In this document: piece after piece, positions 1-6,535 of the stretch | Position numbering within the stretch: the first letter of the stretch is position 1 | Layout: every line of letters starts with the position of its first letter | NCBI GenBank assembly: GCA_043742955.1 | Contig: JAYTXL010000341.1 | Span: forward strand, 1 to 22,564 | From: JAYTXL01 sp043742955 | GTDB taxonomy: Bacteria; Verrucomicrobiota; Verrucomicrobiia; Limisphaerales; JAYTXL01 | Direction: 5' to 3' | DNA length: 22,564 nt | Position numbers and translations under genes: made by a program | The notes under the pieces: model-generated | What the model saw: only the letters and a program-made list of their open reading frames with translations | Told to the model about the DNA's origin: nothing | Databases searched by the model: none

Positions 1-594
1 CAAACCGGCGGCGAGCAGGTGCGGCAGATGACTGCTGCGCCCCACCAATTCGTCGTGCTCCTCGGCGCTCATGGTGAGTGTCTGCGCCCCCACGGCCCGC
101 CAAAAACCCTCGAGCGCGCGCAGCGCCCCCACCGGCGTCCGGGGCGTGGGCGTCAGGACACAAATAGCCTTCTCAAAGAGATCGGCGCGCGCCGCCCCCG
201 GCCCCGTCTTCTCCGCCCCGGCCATCGGATGACCCCCAATAAACCGCGCTCCCGCACTCGCCACCAACGGCCCCAATTCCTCCACCACGCCGGCTTTCAC
301 GCTGCCGACATCCGTGACCAGCGCGCCGCGTTTGAGCGCGGGCAACATCCGCTCGGTCAGCTCCCGCATCTGCCCCAACGGCGTGGACAAAATCACCAGA
401 TCGGCATTCTCCACGGCCCGGCCAAGATCCCGCGTCGCCTGGTGGACCACCCCCAGTTTTTTGCATTCCGCCACGCTGGCGGCGCGGCGGACGAACCCTT
501 CCACGCGGGTCGCGAGCCGGCGCTGCTGGATGGCGAGCCCCAATGAGCCCCCCAGCAAACCAACCCCGACCAGTGTGATTTTTTCCCAATGCAC
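1..594 (-). CDS. tyrA: Prephenate dehydrogenase (TyrA), C-terminal part outside the window
   Basis: Prephenate dehydrogenase oxidatively decarboxylates prephenate to 4-hydroxyphenylpyruvate with NAD(P)+ in cytosolic tyrosine synthesis. The 198 visible codons show the N-terminal Rossmann fold with dinucleotide-binding GVGLLGGSLG (residues 10-19), then LVILSTPLGQM (66-76), TDVGSVK (94-100), the family hallmark GGHPMAGAEKTG (120-131, with the expected catalytic His122) and SSHLPHLLA (187-195), the second conserved His region. The gene runs off the left edge on the minus strand, so the C-terminal helical domain is not seen. The start is a GTG at 594-592, chosen because an in-frame TGA lies shortly upstream and no ATG precedes the Rossmann strand; the ribosome site is weak. 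The family is certain. Whether a further domain or aroA follows cannot be seen. Confidence 0.93.
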   Translation of the reverse strand, partial: MHWEKITLVGVGLLGGSLGLAIQQRRLATRVEGFVRRAASVAECKKLGVVHQATRDLGRAVENADLVILSTPLGQMRELTERMLPALKRGALVTDVGSVKAGVVEELGPLVASAGARFIGGHPMAGAEKTGPGAARADLFEKAICVLTPTPRTPVGALRALEGFWRAVGAQTLTMSAEEHDELVGRSSHLPHLLAAGL

Positions 595-600
595 GGCGGG

Positions 601-745
601 ATAATGAAGTTCCGCCCTAAAAGTTCAAAGTTCAAAATTTCTCAAAAGGCCGGAACCGGACTCCAGGAATGGACGGGCTTCTAACGCAGAACACGCAAAG
701 GATTTCGCCGAGGTTCGCCGGGCAAATTCCTGGGCACCCTCCGCG
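601..745. repeat. Repeat-like intergenic spacer between cbiX and tyrA
   Basis: The spacer between two minus-strand genes has a patchy, repetitive texture. On the plus strand TAACGC (682-687) is matched by GCGTTA (743-748), giving weak inverted arms around a segment with CGCAAAGGATTTCGCC and CCGAGGTTCGCC. GTTCAAA also occurs twice in tandem near 627-641. The cbiX stop codon lies inside the right arm. From memory, short AACGCGGAG / GCAAAGGATTTCGCC-type segments recur between genes in environmental Verrucomicrobiota, but only one copy is visible here, so the repeat call is inference. Confidence 0.3.
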
Positions 746-1606
746 TTAAGATTTCGCGGGACCCGGGGTCGCTGCTTGCCGGACGCGTTCGAGAATGACG
801 TCAGCCAGGTGCGGTTCGGTGCCGATGCTGGCGGCATACCACAGGCGCTTGCCGTGTTTCTCCGTGGGATTGCGCCACGTGGGTTGACCCGCTTTGAATC
901 GCTCCTGCACCACGGCCGCCGGCTCGCCCAGCAGCACCGGAATATCTTCGGAGCTGTGCAGGCCATCGCTGATGAAAAACGGCACCATGACGATGTTCCG
1001 GACTTGGGCCACGGAGTAACAATCCCCAATCCGCGGCTCCTCCTCCATGAACGCGGCGTGCACTTCCGCGTAGATATTTTGGGCGCGGATCAGCTCGACC
1101 TGATGCTCGATGGCTTTGCGTGAATTCTCGTTGGCGCTGGTGCCGTGTCCGGCGATGAACAGCGCGGTGTCCGCCGGCTTGGGAAGGCGCGGAAAGGGAA
1201 ATTGTTCGACCACCGCGCGGGCGCGGGCAAGCAGGACCGCCGTCATGCTGTCGTGGGTTCCCACCGGGCCACAATAGTGAAGCGTTTGACCGCCGCGCTG
1301 CTGGATCCGCGCAAATTCCTTCTGGCCCACGGCGCAAAAGCCCAGTTCGCGCGGGATGACTTCCTCGGTAAAATAGCCTTCACTTATAAACAGCGGCACC
1401 ACAAAGACGCGCGGCGCAAACACCCCGCGCAACACGGCGCAGATGGCCGGCTCCTGTTTCCAAAATGCTTCCACGACCTGCGCAAACATGCCGCGCCGAC
1501 GCAGCTCGTCCGCATGTTGATAGGTGGGCGCGGCCGAGTCGGGGTTCACGGTGGAACCGTGGCCCACCAGAATCAGGGCGGCATTGGTAAATGAATCATT
1601 TGACAC
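746..1606 (-). CDS. Two-domain CbiX/SirB-like sirohydrochlorin chelatase family protein
   Basis: This is a 286-residue protein built from two tandem CbiX-type domains, the class II chelatases that insert Co2+ or Fe2+ into sirohydrochlorin in the cytosol. Domain 1 starts LILVGHGST (11-19, His16) and domain 2 LFIAGHGTSAN (149-159, His154). The second metal-site His is present only in domain 2 (FFISDGLHSSEDIP, His217); the matching position in domain 1 is tyrosine (LFISEGYFTEEVIP, Tyr78). Length fits a long-form chelatase. The start is placed at the GTG at 1606-1604, just before the first strand; a TTG at 1642 adds 12 residues and has a GGAAAGAG about 10 bases upstream, so it is a real alternative. 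No other tetrapyrrole gene is visible, so the metal (Co or Fe) is undecided. Confidence 0.85.
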   Translation of the reverse strand: MSNDSFTNAALILVGHGSTVNPDSAAPTYQHADELRRRGMFAQVVEAFWKQEPAICAVLRGVFAPRVFVVPLFISEGYFTEEVIPRELGFCAVGQKEFARIQQRGGQTLHYCGPVGTHDSMTAVLLARARAVVEQFPFPRLPKPADTALFIAGHGTSANENSRKAIEHQVELIRAQNIYAEVHAAFMEEEPRIGDCYSVAQVRNIVMVPFFISDGLHSSEDIPVLLGEPAAVVQERFKAGQPTWRNPTEKHGKRLWYAASIGTEPHLADVILERVRQAATPGPAKS

Positions 1607-1704
1607 GGCACCAGCATAAACCCAAGGCCGGATCCGCCGCAAGTTGCGCGCACTCTTTCCACCATTTATCGTCCTCAGCCGGAAAATGGAGGCCGCGAAA
1701 ATAT

Positions 1705-1742
1705 ATTACAATAGCTTTGTAATGAGAGTGTTATGAATAACA
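1705..1742. promoter_or_regulatory. Two adjacent palindromes, possible operators
   Basis: The AT-rich part of the divergent region between cbiX (minus) and the EF-hand gene (plus) has two perfect inverted repeats back to back. The first is ATTACAA (1705-1711) / TTGTAAT (1717-1723) with a 5-base centre. The second is TGTTAT (1729-1734) / ATAACA (1737-1742) with a 2-base centre. Surrounding sequence is GC-rich, so these stand out. They would suit a dimeric repressor or activator, but no regulator is encoded beside them and no clear -35/-10 pair could be fixed. Confidence 0.4.
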
Positions 1743-1824
1743 ATACACCCCTGTAACCTTTACCATGCACTGGGCGTCTGGTGCCTATGTCAGTAAACAA
1801 TCAACAAAAACTAAAGTAAGACTT

Positions 1825-2082
1825 ATGAAGAAACTATTGCAGCTCGCCCTGGGTATTTTGTTCGCCACCGCGCTCACCGTGAGTGCCGCCGACGAACCCA
1901 AGAAGGAAGGCAAGAAGGGCCCGGCTCTGACGGATGAGCAGAAGGCCGTGCGCAAGGAAATGATCGAAAAATACGACGCCAATAAGGACGGCAAGCTCGA
2001 CAAGGAAGAGCGCGAAAAAATGAGCGCTGCGGACAAGGAAAAATGGGGCAAAGCGTTTCCGCACAAAAAGAAAAAAGAATAA
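1825..2082 (+). CDS. Small secreted single EF-hand protein
   Basis: This is an 85-residue protein with a clear Sec signal peptide (MKKLLQLALGILFATALTVSA, likely cut near residue 21 after VSA) and a lysine/glutamate-rich mature part. Residues 51-62, DANKDGKLDKEE, form a canonical 12-residue EF-hand loop (D1, N3, D5, G6, D9, E12) with helix-like flanks, so calcium binding in the periplasm or outside is expected. The tail is KKKKE. The start is the ATG at 1825, which begins the signal peptide; an ATG 60 bases upstream in frame would bury the signal behind 20 polar residues. Similar short EF-hand proteins are common in Verrucomicrobiota and Planctomycetota, but their role is not established. It appears monocistronic. 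Confidence 0.8.
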   Translation: MKKLLQLALGILFATALTVSAADEPKKEGKKGPALTDEQKAVRKEMIEKYDANKDGKLDKEEREKMSAADKEKWGKAFPHKKKKE

Positions 2083-2531
2083 TCAGCCGGATTTTTGAGG
2101 GATGAGTTCCCTCGCAGATTTGCGCTCCCTCGGTTGTTTCCGTTGATCTCAGCGGACCCGGCCCGGGAGCGCAATTTTTTTCCAACCCCAAGCCACCCGG
2201 TTGTCGTGCCTTGGAATCGTCGCCCAGCGGGGCGCATCCGGGGGTGCCCCCCCGCCCAATTTGAAAATCGGAGCTGTCGCCCACCCGCCTCCAAAACGGA
2301 CGCGCAGACCTCTACCATTTCCCCCATTCCGGACAGCGGGTGCGTACTTTCATTCATCCCCCTCCGGAGCGCGAAATAGTTGAAACAAATCCACCGCTGA
2401 TCGTGTCGTCATCTCAATGAATCCATGAACGGCATGGTTGCTCCACAGGGCGCGCGGCAAGATTGCTGAAACTTTTTTGCCTCCCGCCGGGTTCTTGAGG
2501 TAGGATGCCCGCTGCCCGCCGGGGCAATCCC
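2083..2531. other. 449-base intergenic region, no gene seen
   Basis: No reading frame here has protein-like composition. It holds the small hairpin at 2097-2113, a T-run near 2175-2182, homopolymeric G/C stretches around 2238-2256, and two TGAAAC hexamers (2381-2386 and 2467-2472) that could belong to promoters of the downstream sigma operon. Confidence 0.5.
2097..2113 (+). terminator. Weak hairpin after the EF-hand gene
   Basis: GAGGGA (2097-2102), loop TGAGT and TCCCTC (2108-2113) form a perfect 6-bp stem 15 bases after the EF-hand stop codon. There is no T-tract on its 3' side, so it is a poor intrinsic terminator and may only protect the transcript end. Confidence 0.3.
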
Positions 2532-3077
2532 ATGACCGAGGCGCACCATTTCGAGACCTTTATGCGAAGCTACCAAGACATGGTGTTTAGCACCGCGTTC
2601 CGGTTGGTGGCCAACCAGGCCGAGGCGGAGGACATCTCGCAGGAAGTTTTTTTGAAAGCCTACGAACGCTACGACCAATTGCGCGATAGCCCCACCGTCG
2701 GGGGTTGGCTGAAGACCGTGGCGACCAACCTCAGTCTGAACCACCTCACCCGTTACCGCGCCCGCTGGCGGTTTTTCTCGGAAATGGCTTCGCCACACGA
2801 TGGCACCGATGCGACCCTGGAGATTCCCGCGCCCGAGACGATGCACCAGGATTTGGATGCGGCCGATCAGCGGCGATTGCTGGACGCCGCACTGCAAAAA
2901 CTCCCAGCCGCCCAACGGATCCCGCTCGTGCTTTTTCATTTCGAAGGCAAAAGTTATGAGGAAATTTCGGCCGCGTTGGGAATTTCATTGAGCAAGGTGA
3001 AAATCGACATCTTTCGCGGACGTGAAGCACTCCGCCGCAAACTAAAAATGAATCCAGCCGGCTCCGACATTTATTAA
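2532..3077 (+). CDS. ECF-type RNA polymerase sigma factor
   Basis: An extracytoplasmic-function sigma-70 family protein that would direct RNA polymerase to a small regulon. The 181 residues contain region 2 (about 10-80; DMVFSTAFRLVANQAEAEDI, then SQEVFLKAYERY and GGWLKTVATNLSLNHLTRYR) and region 4 (about 115-172; LQKLPAAQRIPLVLFHFEGK, then SYEEISAALGISLSKVK and FRGREALRRKL, the helix-turn-helix). Regions 1 and 3 are absent, as usual for ECF factors. The start is the ATG at 2532, with GGGG 7 bases upstream; the in-frame ATG at 2505 has GAGG only 4 bases away. It is followed after 16 bases by a small membrane protein and then by the bactofilin-like/RDD gene, so the three probably form one operon. 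The regulon is unknown. Confidence 0.93.
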   Translation: MTEAHHFETFMRSYQDMVFSTAFRLVANQAEAEDISQEVFLKAYERYDQLRDSPTVGGWLKTVATNLSLNHLTRYRARWRFFSEMASPHDGTDATLEIPAPETMHQDLDAADQRRLLDAALQKLPAAQRIPLVLFHFEGKSYEEISAALGISLSKVKIDIFRGREALRRKLKMNPAGSDIY

Positions 3078-3093
3078 CGAGGCCATCATCCCT

Positions 3094-3534
3094 ATGAATC
3101 AAGATCCCCAGCTCGCGGCCATGATCCAGCGCGCAACAAACGACCTCCCGGACATTCCCGCACCGGCCACGCTGCTGCCCCGCGTCATGGCGGCGATCCG
3201 CGCCCAATCCGCGCGGCCTTGGTGGCAACAATCTTGGGAGGCCTGGCCGACGCAAATCCAAACCACCTCGCTGGTAACGCTCGCACTTTTCGCCCTGGCG
3301 CTCAGCTTCGCCGGAGGGTGGGCTTGGCAGAGCGCCTCCCTGCCGCCCCTGGCCGGCGGTTGGCGCGAGGCGCTGCCGGCATTTGGAAACACGTTGTTGA
3401 ATGCCGCACTAAGCCTGTTTCGACACACCGGAACCTCCTGGCTGCTGGTCGGGTTGACGGCGGTGATGCTGATGTACCTGACGTGCGTCGGCGTCGGCAC
3501 CCTCTGCGTCCGCCTAGTCGTTCCCAAACGCTAA
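3094..3534 (+). CDS. Small two-helix membrane protein, probable anti-sigma factor
   Basis: This is a 146-residue protein with no recognised domain. The first 50 residues are probably cytosolic, with an amphipathic segment (IPAPATLLPRVMAAIRAQSA, 21-40) followed by RPWWQQSW. Two hydrophobic helices follow (about 57-78 and 113-141), separated by a short loop. It sits 16 bases after an ECF sigma gene and 1 base before the next gene, the usual place of an anti-sigma factor. It lacks the HxxxCxxC zinc anti-sigma motif. Its plan resembles the protein at 10984-11457, which also follows a sigma gene, and this strengthens the anti-sigma reading. The function is inferred from context. Confidence 0.6.
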   Translation: MNQDPQLAAMIQRATNDLPDIPAPATLLPRVMAAIRAQSARPWWQQSWEAWPTQIQTTSLVTLALFALALSFAGGWAWQSASLPPLAGGWREALPAFGNTLLNAALSLFRHTGTSWLLVGLTAVMLMYLTCVGVGTLCVRLVVPKR

Positions 3535-3535
3535 C

Positions 3536-4987
3536 TTGCCAACCTTGAAAACTTCTTCGCTGTTTTTGAATTTCATCGGGTCGCGGCTGCTGTGCGCGCT
3601 AGCACTCGGCAACCTCGCCAGCGCGCAGGAGCCGCCGCTTTTAAAGGAAGCCGCCGCCACCAACGGCCCGCCCGAAATCCACACGGAAAGAAACCCGCGT
3701 TCGGCTCAGGAGATGGTCAAAATCGGGGACAACGTAACACTCAAGGAGGATGAAACCGCGAGCGCCTTCGTGGTCATCCTGGGCAACGGCACCATCGATG
3801 GCACCGTGGAAGGCGACGCCGTGGTGGTCTCCGGCAACGCGCTCATCAATGGGACAGTCAAAGGCAATCTGGTCGTCGTGCTGGGATCGGCGAAGCTGGG
3901 GCCGAAAGCCCACGTCGCGCGCGACGTCGTGGTGGTGGGGGGAACCTTGACCGCCGATCCCGAGTCAAAAATTGATGGCCAGACCAGGAATGTTCCGTTC
4001 GAAAAAATCCTGCCCGACCTGACCTGGCTCAAGGATTGGCTGACCAAAGGCCTGCTCCTGGGCCGGCCATTCCCTCCGCAAGTTGAGTGGGTGTGGTGGG
4101 CGGCCGCCGCTTTCCTTTTGGTATATCTCGTGTTGACGGTGCTTTTTTCCCGTTCCATCCAGGCTTGCGTGGCGGCGATCGAAACCACGCCGATGCGCTC
4201 TTTTTTCACCGGCGTTCTCGTGCTGGTCCTGAGCGGCCCGCTGTTTTTCTTGATGATCATTTCCGTGGTCGGGCTGCTGGTCGTTCCCATCCTGGCCGGC
4301 GTGCTGGTCGCGGCCCTGTTCCTGGGCAAGGCCGCTGTTTGCCAGCACGCTGGACAACAACTCGGCCGGCAGATCGGGGCGGGGGCCTTTCAAAAACCAT
4401 TCCCCGCCCTGCTCGCCGGTGCGCTCGGTTTCACCCTCCTCTACATGATCCCTTTGCTGGGGTTGGTGGTTTGGGGGCTGGTCAGCGTGCTGGCCCTTGG
4501 GTCGGCCTTCGCCGCTGCTTTTGGAAGATTCAAACGGGAAGGCAAACGCAGCGAATTCGCCACCGTCACCCCGGACCCCCAGCCGGGGTCGCCGCCGGTC
4601 ATCGATTCAGCCACCCTGCCGCGCGCGGGCTTTTGGCGGCGGGTCGGCGCGTCCGCCCTCGACTTCATCATTGTCTTCGCCCTGCTCGCCGCAACCCACA
4701 CGCTGGTTTTGTTTCTGCCACTATGGCTGGCCTACCACGTGGGAATGTGGAATTGGAAGGGCACCACCATTGGCGGAATGGTGGTGGGGCTGAAAGTGGT
4801 TCGCCTGAGCGGCCAACCGCTTAACTTCGTCGTCGCGCTGGTGCGCAGCCTGTTCAGCATATTCTCGGCACTGGTGCTGGGCCTCGGCTTTTTCTGGGCC
4901 GGTTGGACCAAGGACAAGCAATCCTGGCACGACCTCATTGCGGGCACCACCATTGTCCGGCTGCCGAGAAGCGTCTCCTTGATTTAG
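3536..4987 (+). CDS. Bactofilin-like polymer-forming / RDD domain membrane protein
   Basis: This is a 483-residue protein with four parts. An N-terminal signal-like hydrophobic stretch (about 9-30, ending NLASAQ) is followed by a short beta-helix region (about 75-148) of repeating units such as GNGTIDGTVEGDAVVVSGNA and LINGTVKGNLVVVLGSAKLG, typical of polymer-forming/bactofilin-like folds. Next come about four hydrophobic helices (185-205, 223-265, 290-330). The C-terminal RDD domain (about 363-476) shows RAGFWRRVGASALDFII, GTTIGGMVVGLKVVR and WTKDKQSWHDLIAGT. The first codon is TTG, one base after the preceding stop, which implies translational coupling; another TTG three codons on is possible and no ATG is near. 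It is probably an inner-membrane scaffold with the beta-helix outside. The role is unknown. Confidence 0.8.
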   Translation: MPTLKTSSLFLNFIGSRLLCALALGNLASAQEPPLLKEAAATNGPPEIHTERNPRSAQEMVKIGDNVTLKEDETASAFVVILGNGTIDGTVEGDAVVVSGNALINGTVKGNLVVVLGSAKLGPKAHVARDVVVVGGTLTADPESKIDGQTRNVPFEKILPDLTWLKDWLTKGLLLGRPFPPQVEWVWWAAAAFLLVYLVLTVLFSRSIQACVAAIETTPMRSFFTGVLVLVLSGPLFFLMIISVVGLLVVPILAGVLVAALFLGKAAVCQHAGQQLGRQIGAGAFQKPFPALLAGALGFTLLYMIPLLGLVVWGLVSVLALGSAFAAAFGRFKREGKRSEFATVTPDPQPGSPPVIDSATLPRAGFWRRVGASALDFIIVFALLAATHTLVLFLPLWLAYHVGMWNWKGTTIGGMVVGLKVVRLSGQPLNFVVALVRSLFSIFSALVLGLGFFWAGWTKDKQSWHDLIAGTTIVRLPRSVSLI

Positions 4988-5095
4988 AGCCGGGAACTAT
5001 GAAACGAAGCGTGCGGTTCATCCTCGGGGCGGTTTCCGTGCGGACGACGTGCTGGGGGCGGGCAGGATGCCCAACCTACTTTCGGACAATCGCAA

Positions 5096-6313
5096 TCACA
5101 ATCCCATGAGGGGTGCGGGCACGAGGAAGGCGTGTTGTTCGAGGAGGCTCATGGCCCCGTTCCACGAAAGGTATTGGGTGAGATAGACAAACAACACGTA
5201 AACGCCGGCCACCGGCAGCACCGCGAGCCGGCTCAGCCAACGGAAGACGGCATGACGGGGCTGTTCCCGGCGCAACGCCCGGCTCATGGCCCAACCGGTC
5301 AGTAACCGAGCCGGAAAGATGAACGCGACGAACACCAGACTGGGCAGCCAGGCCAGCTCGCGCGGCGGCAGTTCGATCTTCAGCAGATACAGCGGCAGGG
5401 CGAACAGCAGGACCACCAGCGAGGCGAACCAGAAGGCCAACGGGGCACGACAGAAGAGCCCTCTTATTTCGCGTAATGCGAACAGGGATTCAAATCGCCC
5501 CGTCCGAGCGAAGTGCGTTTGCAGAAAGGGCAGATACAGCACCGTCAGGAGCAGAAGGAAACCTCCGGCCAGCGACAACAACGCCGCCAGAGGGGCGTTG
5601 GGCAATCGTGACGCGAGCAGCAATACTCCCACCGGGACCAGCAGCCAGGTCAGGGCGCCGACAAATCCGCGGAAGCCAACTGAGAAATAGTAAGGCAGAC
5701 GAAGACTCAAGCTGTAGTCCACCATCGCATTGAGGAACTTTTCCGGTTGCTTGTCCGGGTTGCGCAACCAGCGCCAAAACCGCAAGGGCGCGGGCCAGAG
5801 AAAATGGCGCAGCCGCCCGCCGCGCAGGCAGGCCCAGGCGATATGCCAGAGGGTGATGACGGTGGTCAGGACGAGCACCAGGCGCCAGTTTCGCGCGGGG
5901 GATCCGCCCGGCGCGATCAGGTGGGCGTCCTGCCACATGCCGGAGACAAACCGGACCGGCCACAGCATCAGCCACGTTCCGAAGATTAAATTGCCCAGCA
6001 CGGAGGCCTTGCGGACGCCGACGAACCCATCGCGCAGCCGCCCGGTGGCCGCCACGCGCCCACTCAGATGCAGCAAGTAGCCCAGGCTGAGAAAGTTGAG
6101 CACCGGAATCACCGAGAGGAAGGCCAATCCGATCATCAGGGAGGCCGTGCCGAAAAACCAATCCATCGCCGAGAGAATACCGCGCAGGATCCGCCGGGGC
6201 AGTTGACGCAGCCACCGTCTGGACTTTGCCATCCTGCCCTGCTCCAACGCGACCACGGGGAGTTCGGTTGAAACCTGTGGAATCTCCGGTGGGGCTTCGA
6301 GCTGAATATTCAT
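5096..6313 (-). CDS. Polytopic inner-membrane protein, unknown function
   Basis: A membrane protein of about 405 residues from the ATG at 6313-6311, with roughly eight hydrophobic segments. Examples are LMIGLAFLSVIPVLNFLSLG, WRLVLVLTTVITLWHIAWAC, FLLLLTVLYLPFL, FWFASLVVLLFALPLYLL and VLPVAGVYVLFVYLTQYLSW. A basic cytosolic stretch (AKSRRWLRQLPRRILRG) precedes the first helix. The pattern reminds me of DUF4013-like polytopic proteins of Planctomycetota and Verrucomicrobiota, but I cannot confirm a family. A TTG at 6346 would extend the N-terminus by 11 residues with no better ribosome site. It converges on the RDD gene and diverges from the DUF1549 gene, so it is transcribed alone. Confidence 0.72.
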   Translation of the reverse strand: MNIQLEAPPEIPQVSTELPVVALEQGRMAKSRRWLRQLPRRILRGILSAMDWFFGTASLMIGLAFLSVIPVLNFLSLGYLLHLSGRVAATGRLRDGFVGVRKASVLGNLIFGTWLMLWPVRFVSGMWQDAHLIAPGGSPARNWRLVLVLTTVITLWHIAWACLRGGRLRHFLWPAPLRFWRWLRNPDKQPEKFLNAMVDYSLSLRLPYYFSVGFRGFVGALTWLLVPVGVLLLASRLPNAPLAALLSLAGGFLLLLTVLYLPFLQTHFARTGRFESLFALREIRGLFCRAPLAFWFASLVVLLFALPLYLLKIELPPRELAWLPSLVFVAFIFPARLLTGWAMSRALRREQPRHAVFRWLSRLAVLPVAGVYVLFVYLTQYLSWNGAMSLLEQHAFLVPAPLMGL

Positions 6314-6458
6314 GAACGCTGCAACTGGTGACGCTGACCGGCTCAATCCATGACCCCGGTCCGACCGGAGAATTGTCCGGCGATGTCGATGGAACTACAC
6401 TTCGCGCGAGTAAGATGTTTCAACATTATTTTGGTAACTTAATCGTCGGGCGGGTGTC

Positions 6459-6471
6459 ATTACACTGTAAT
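6459..6471. promoter_or_regulatory. ATTACA-C-TGTAAT palindrome in a divergent promoter region
   Basis: A perfect 13-base palindrome with 6-base arms and a single central C lies 65 bases before the DUF1549 start, in the AT-rich divergent spacer 6314-6535. The half-site ATTACA is the same as in the palindrome at 1705-1723, but there the arms are 7 bases apart instead of 1. It may be an operator; no promoter hexamers could be assigned with confidence. Confidence 0.3.
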
Positions 6472-6535
6472 TATCGGCGATTGCCAGGTAGCATTCACCG
6501 TCGGAATATCCCTTTATCTGTCAAACGTGGAAACA

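Noticed and set aside
1607..1824. A cobalamin riboswitch upstream of the chelatase gene
   Set aside because: I looked for the conserved B12-box type sequence on the minus strand and found none.
1785..2357. A 190-codon minus-strand frame
   Set aside because: It is antisense to the EF-hand gene and its signal peptide; low-complexity Ser/Leu/Phe composition.
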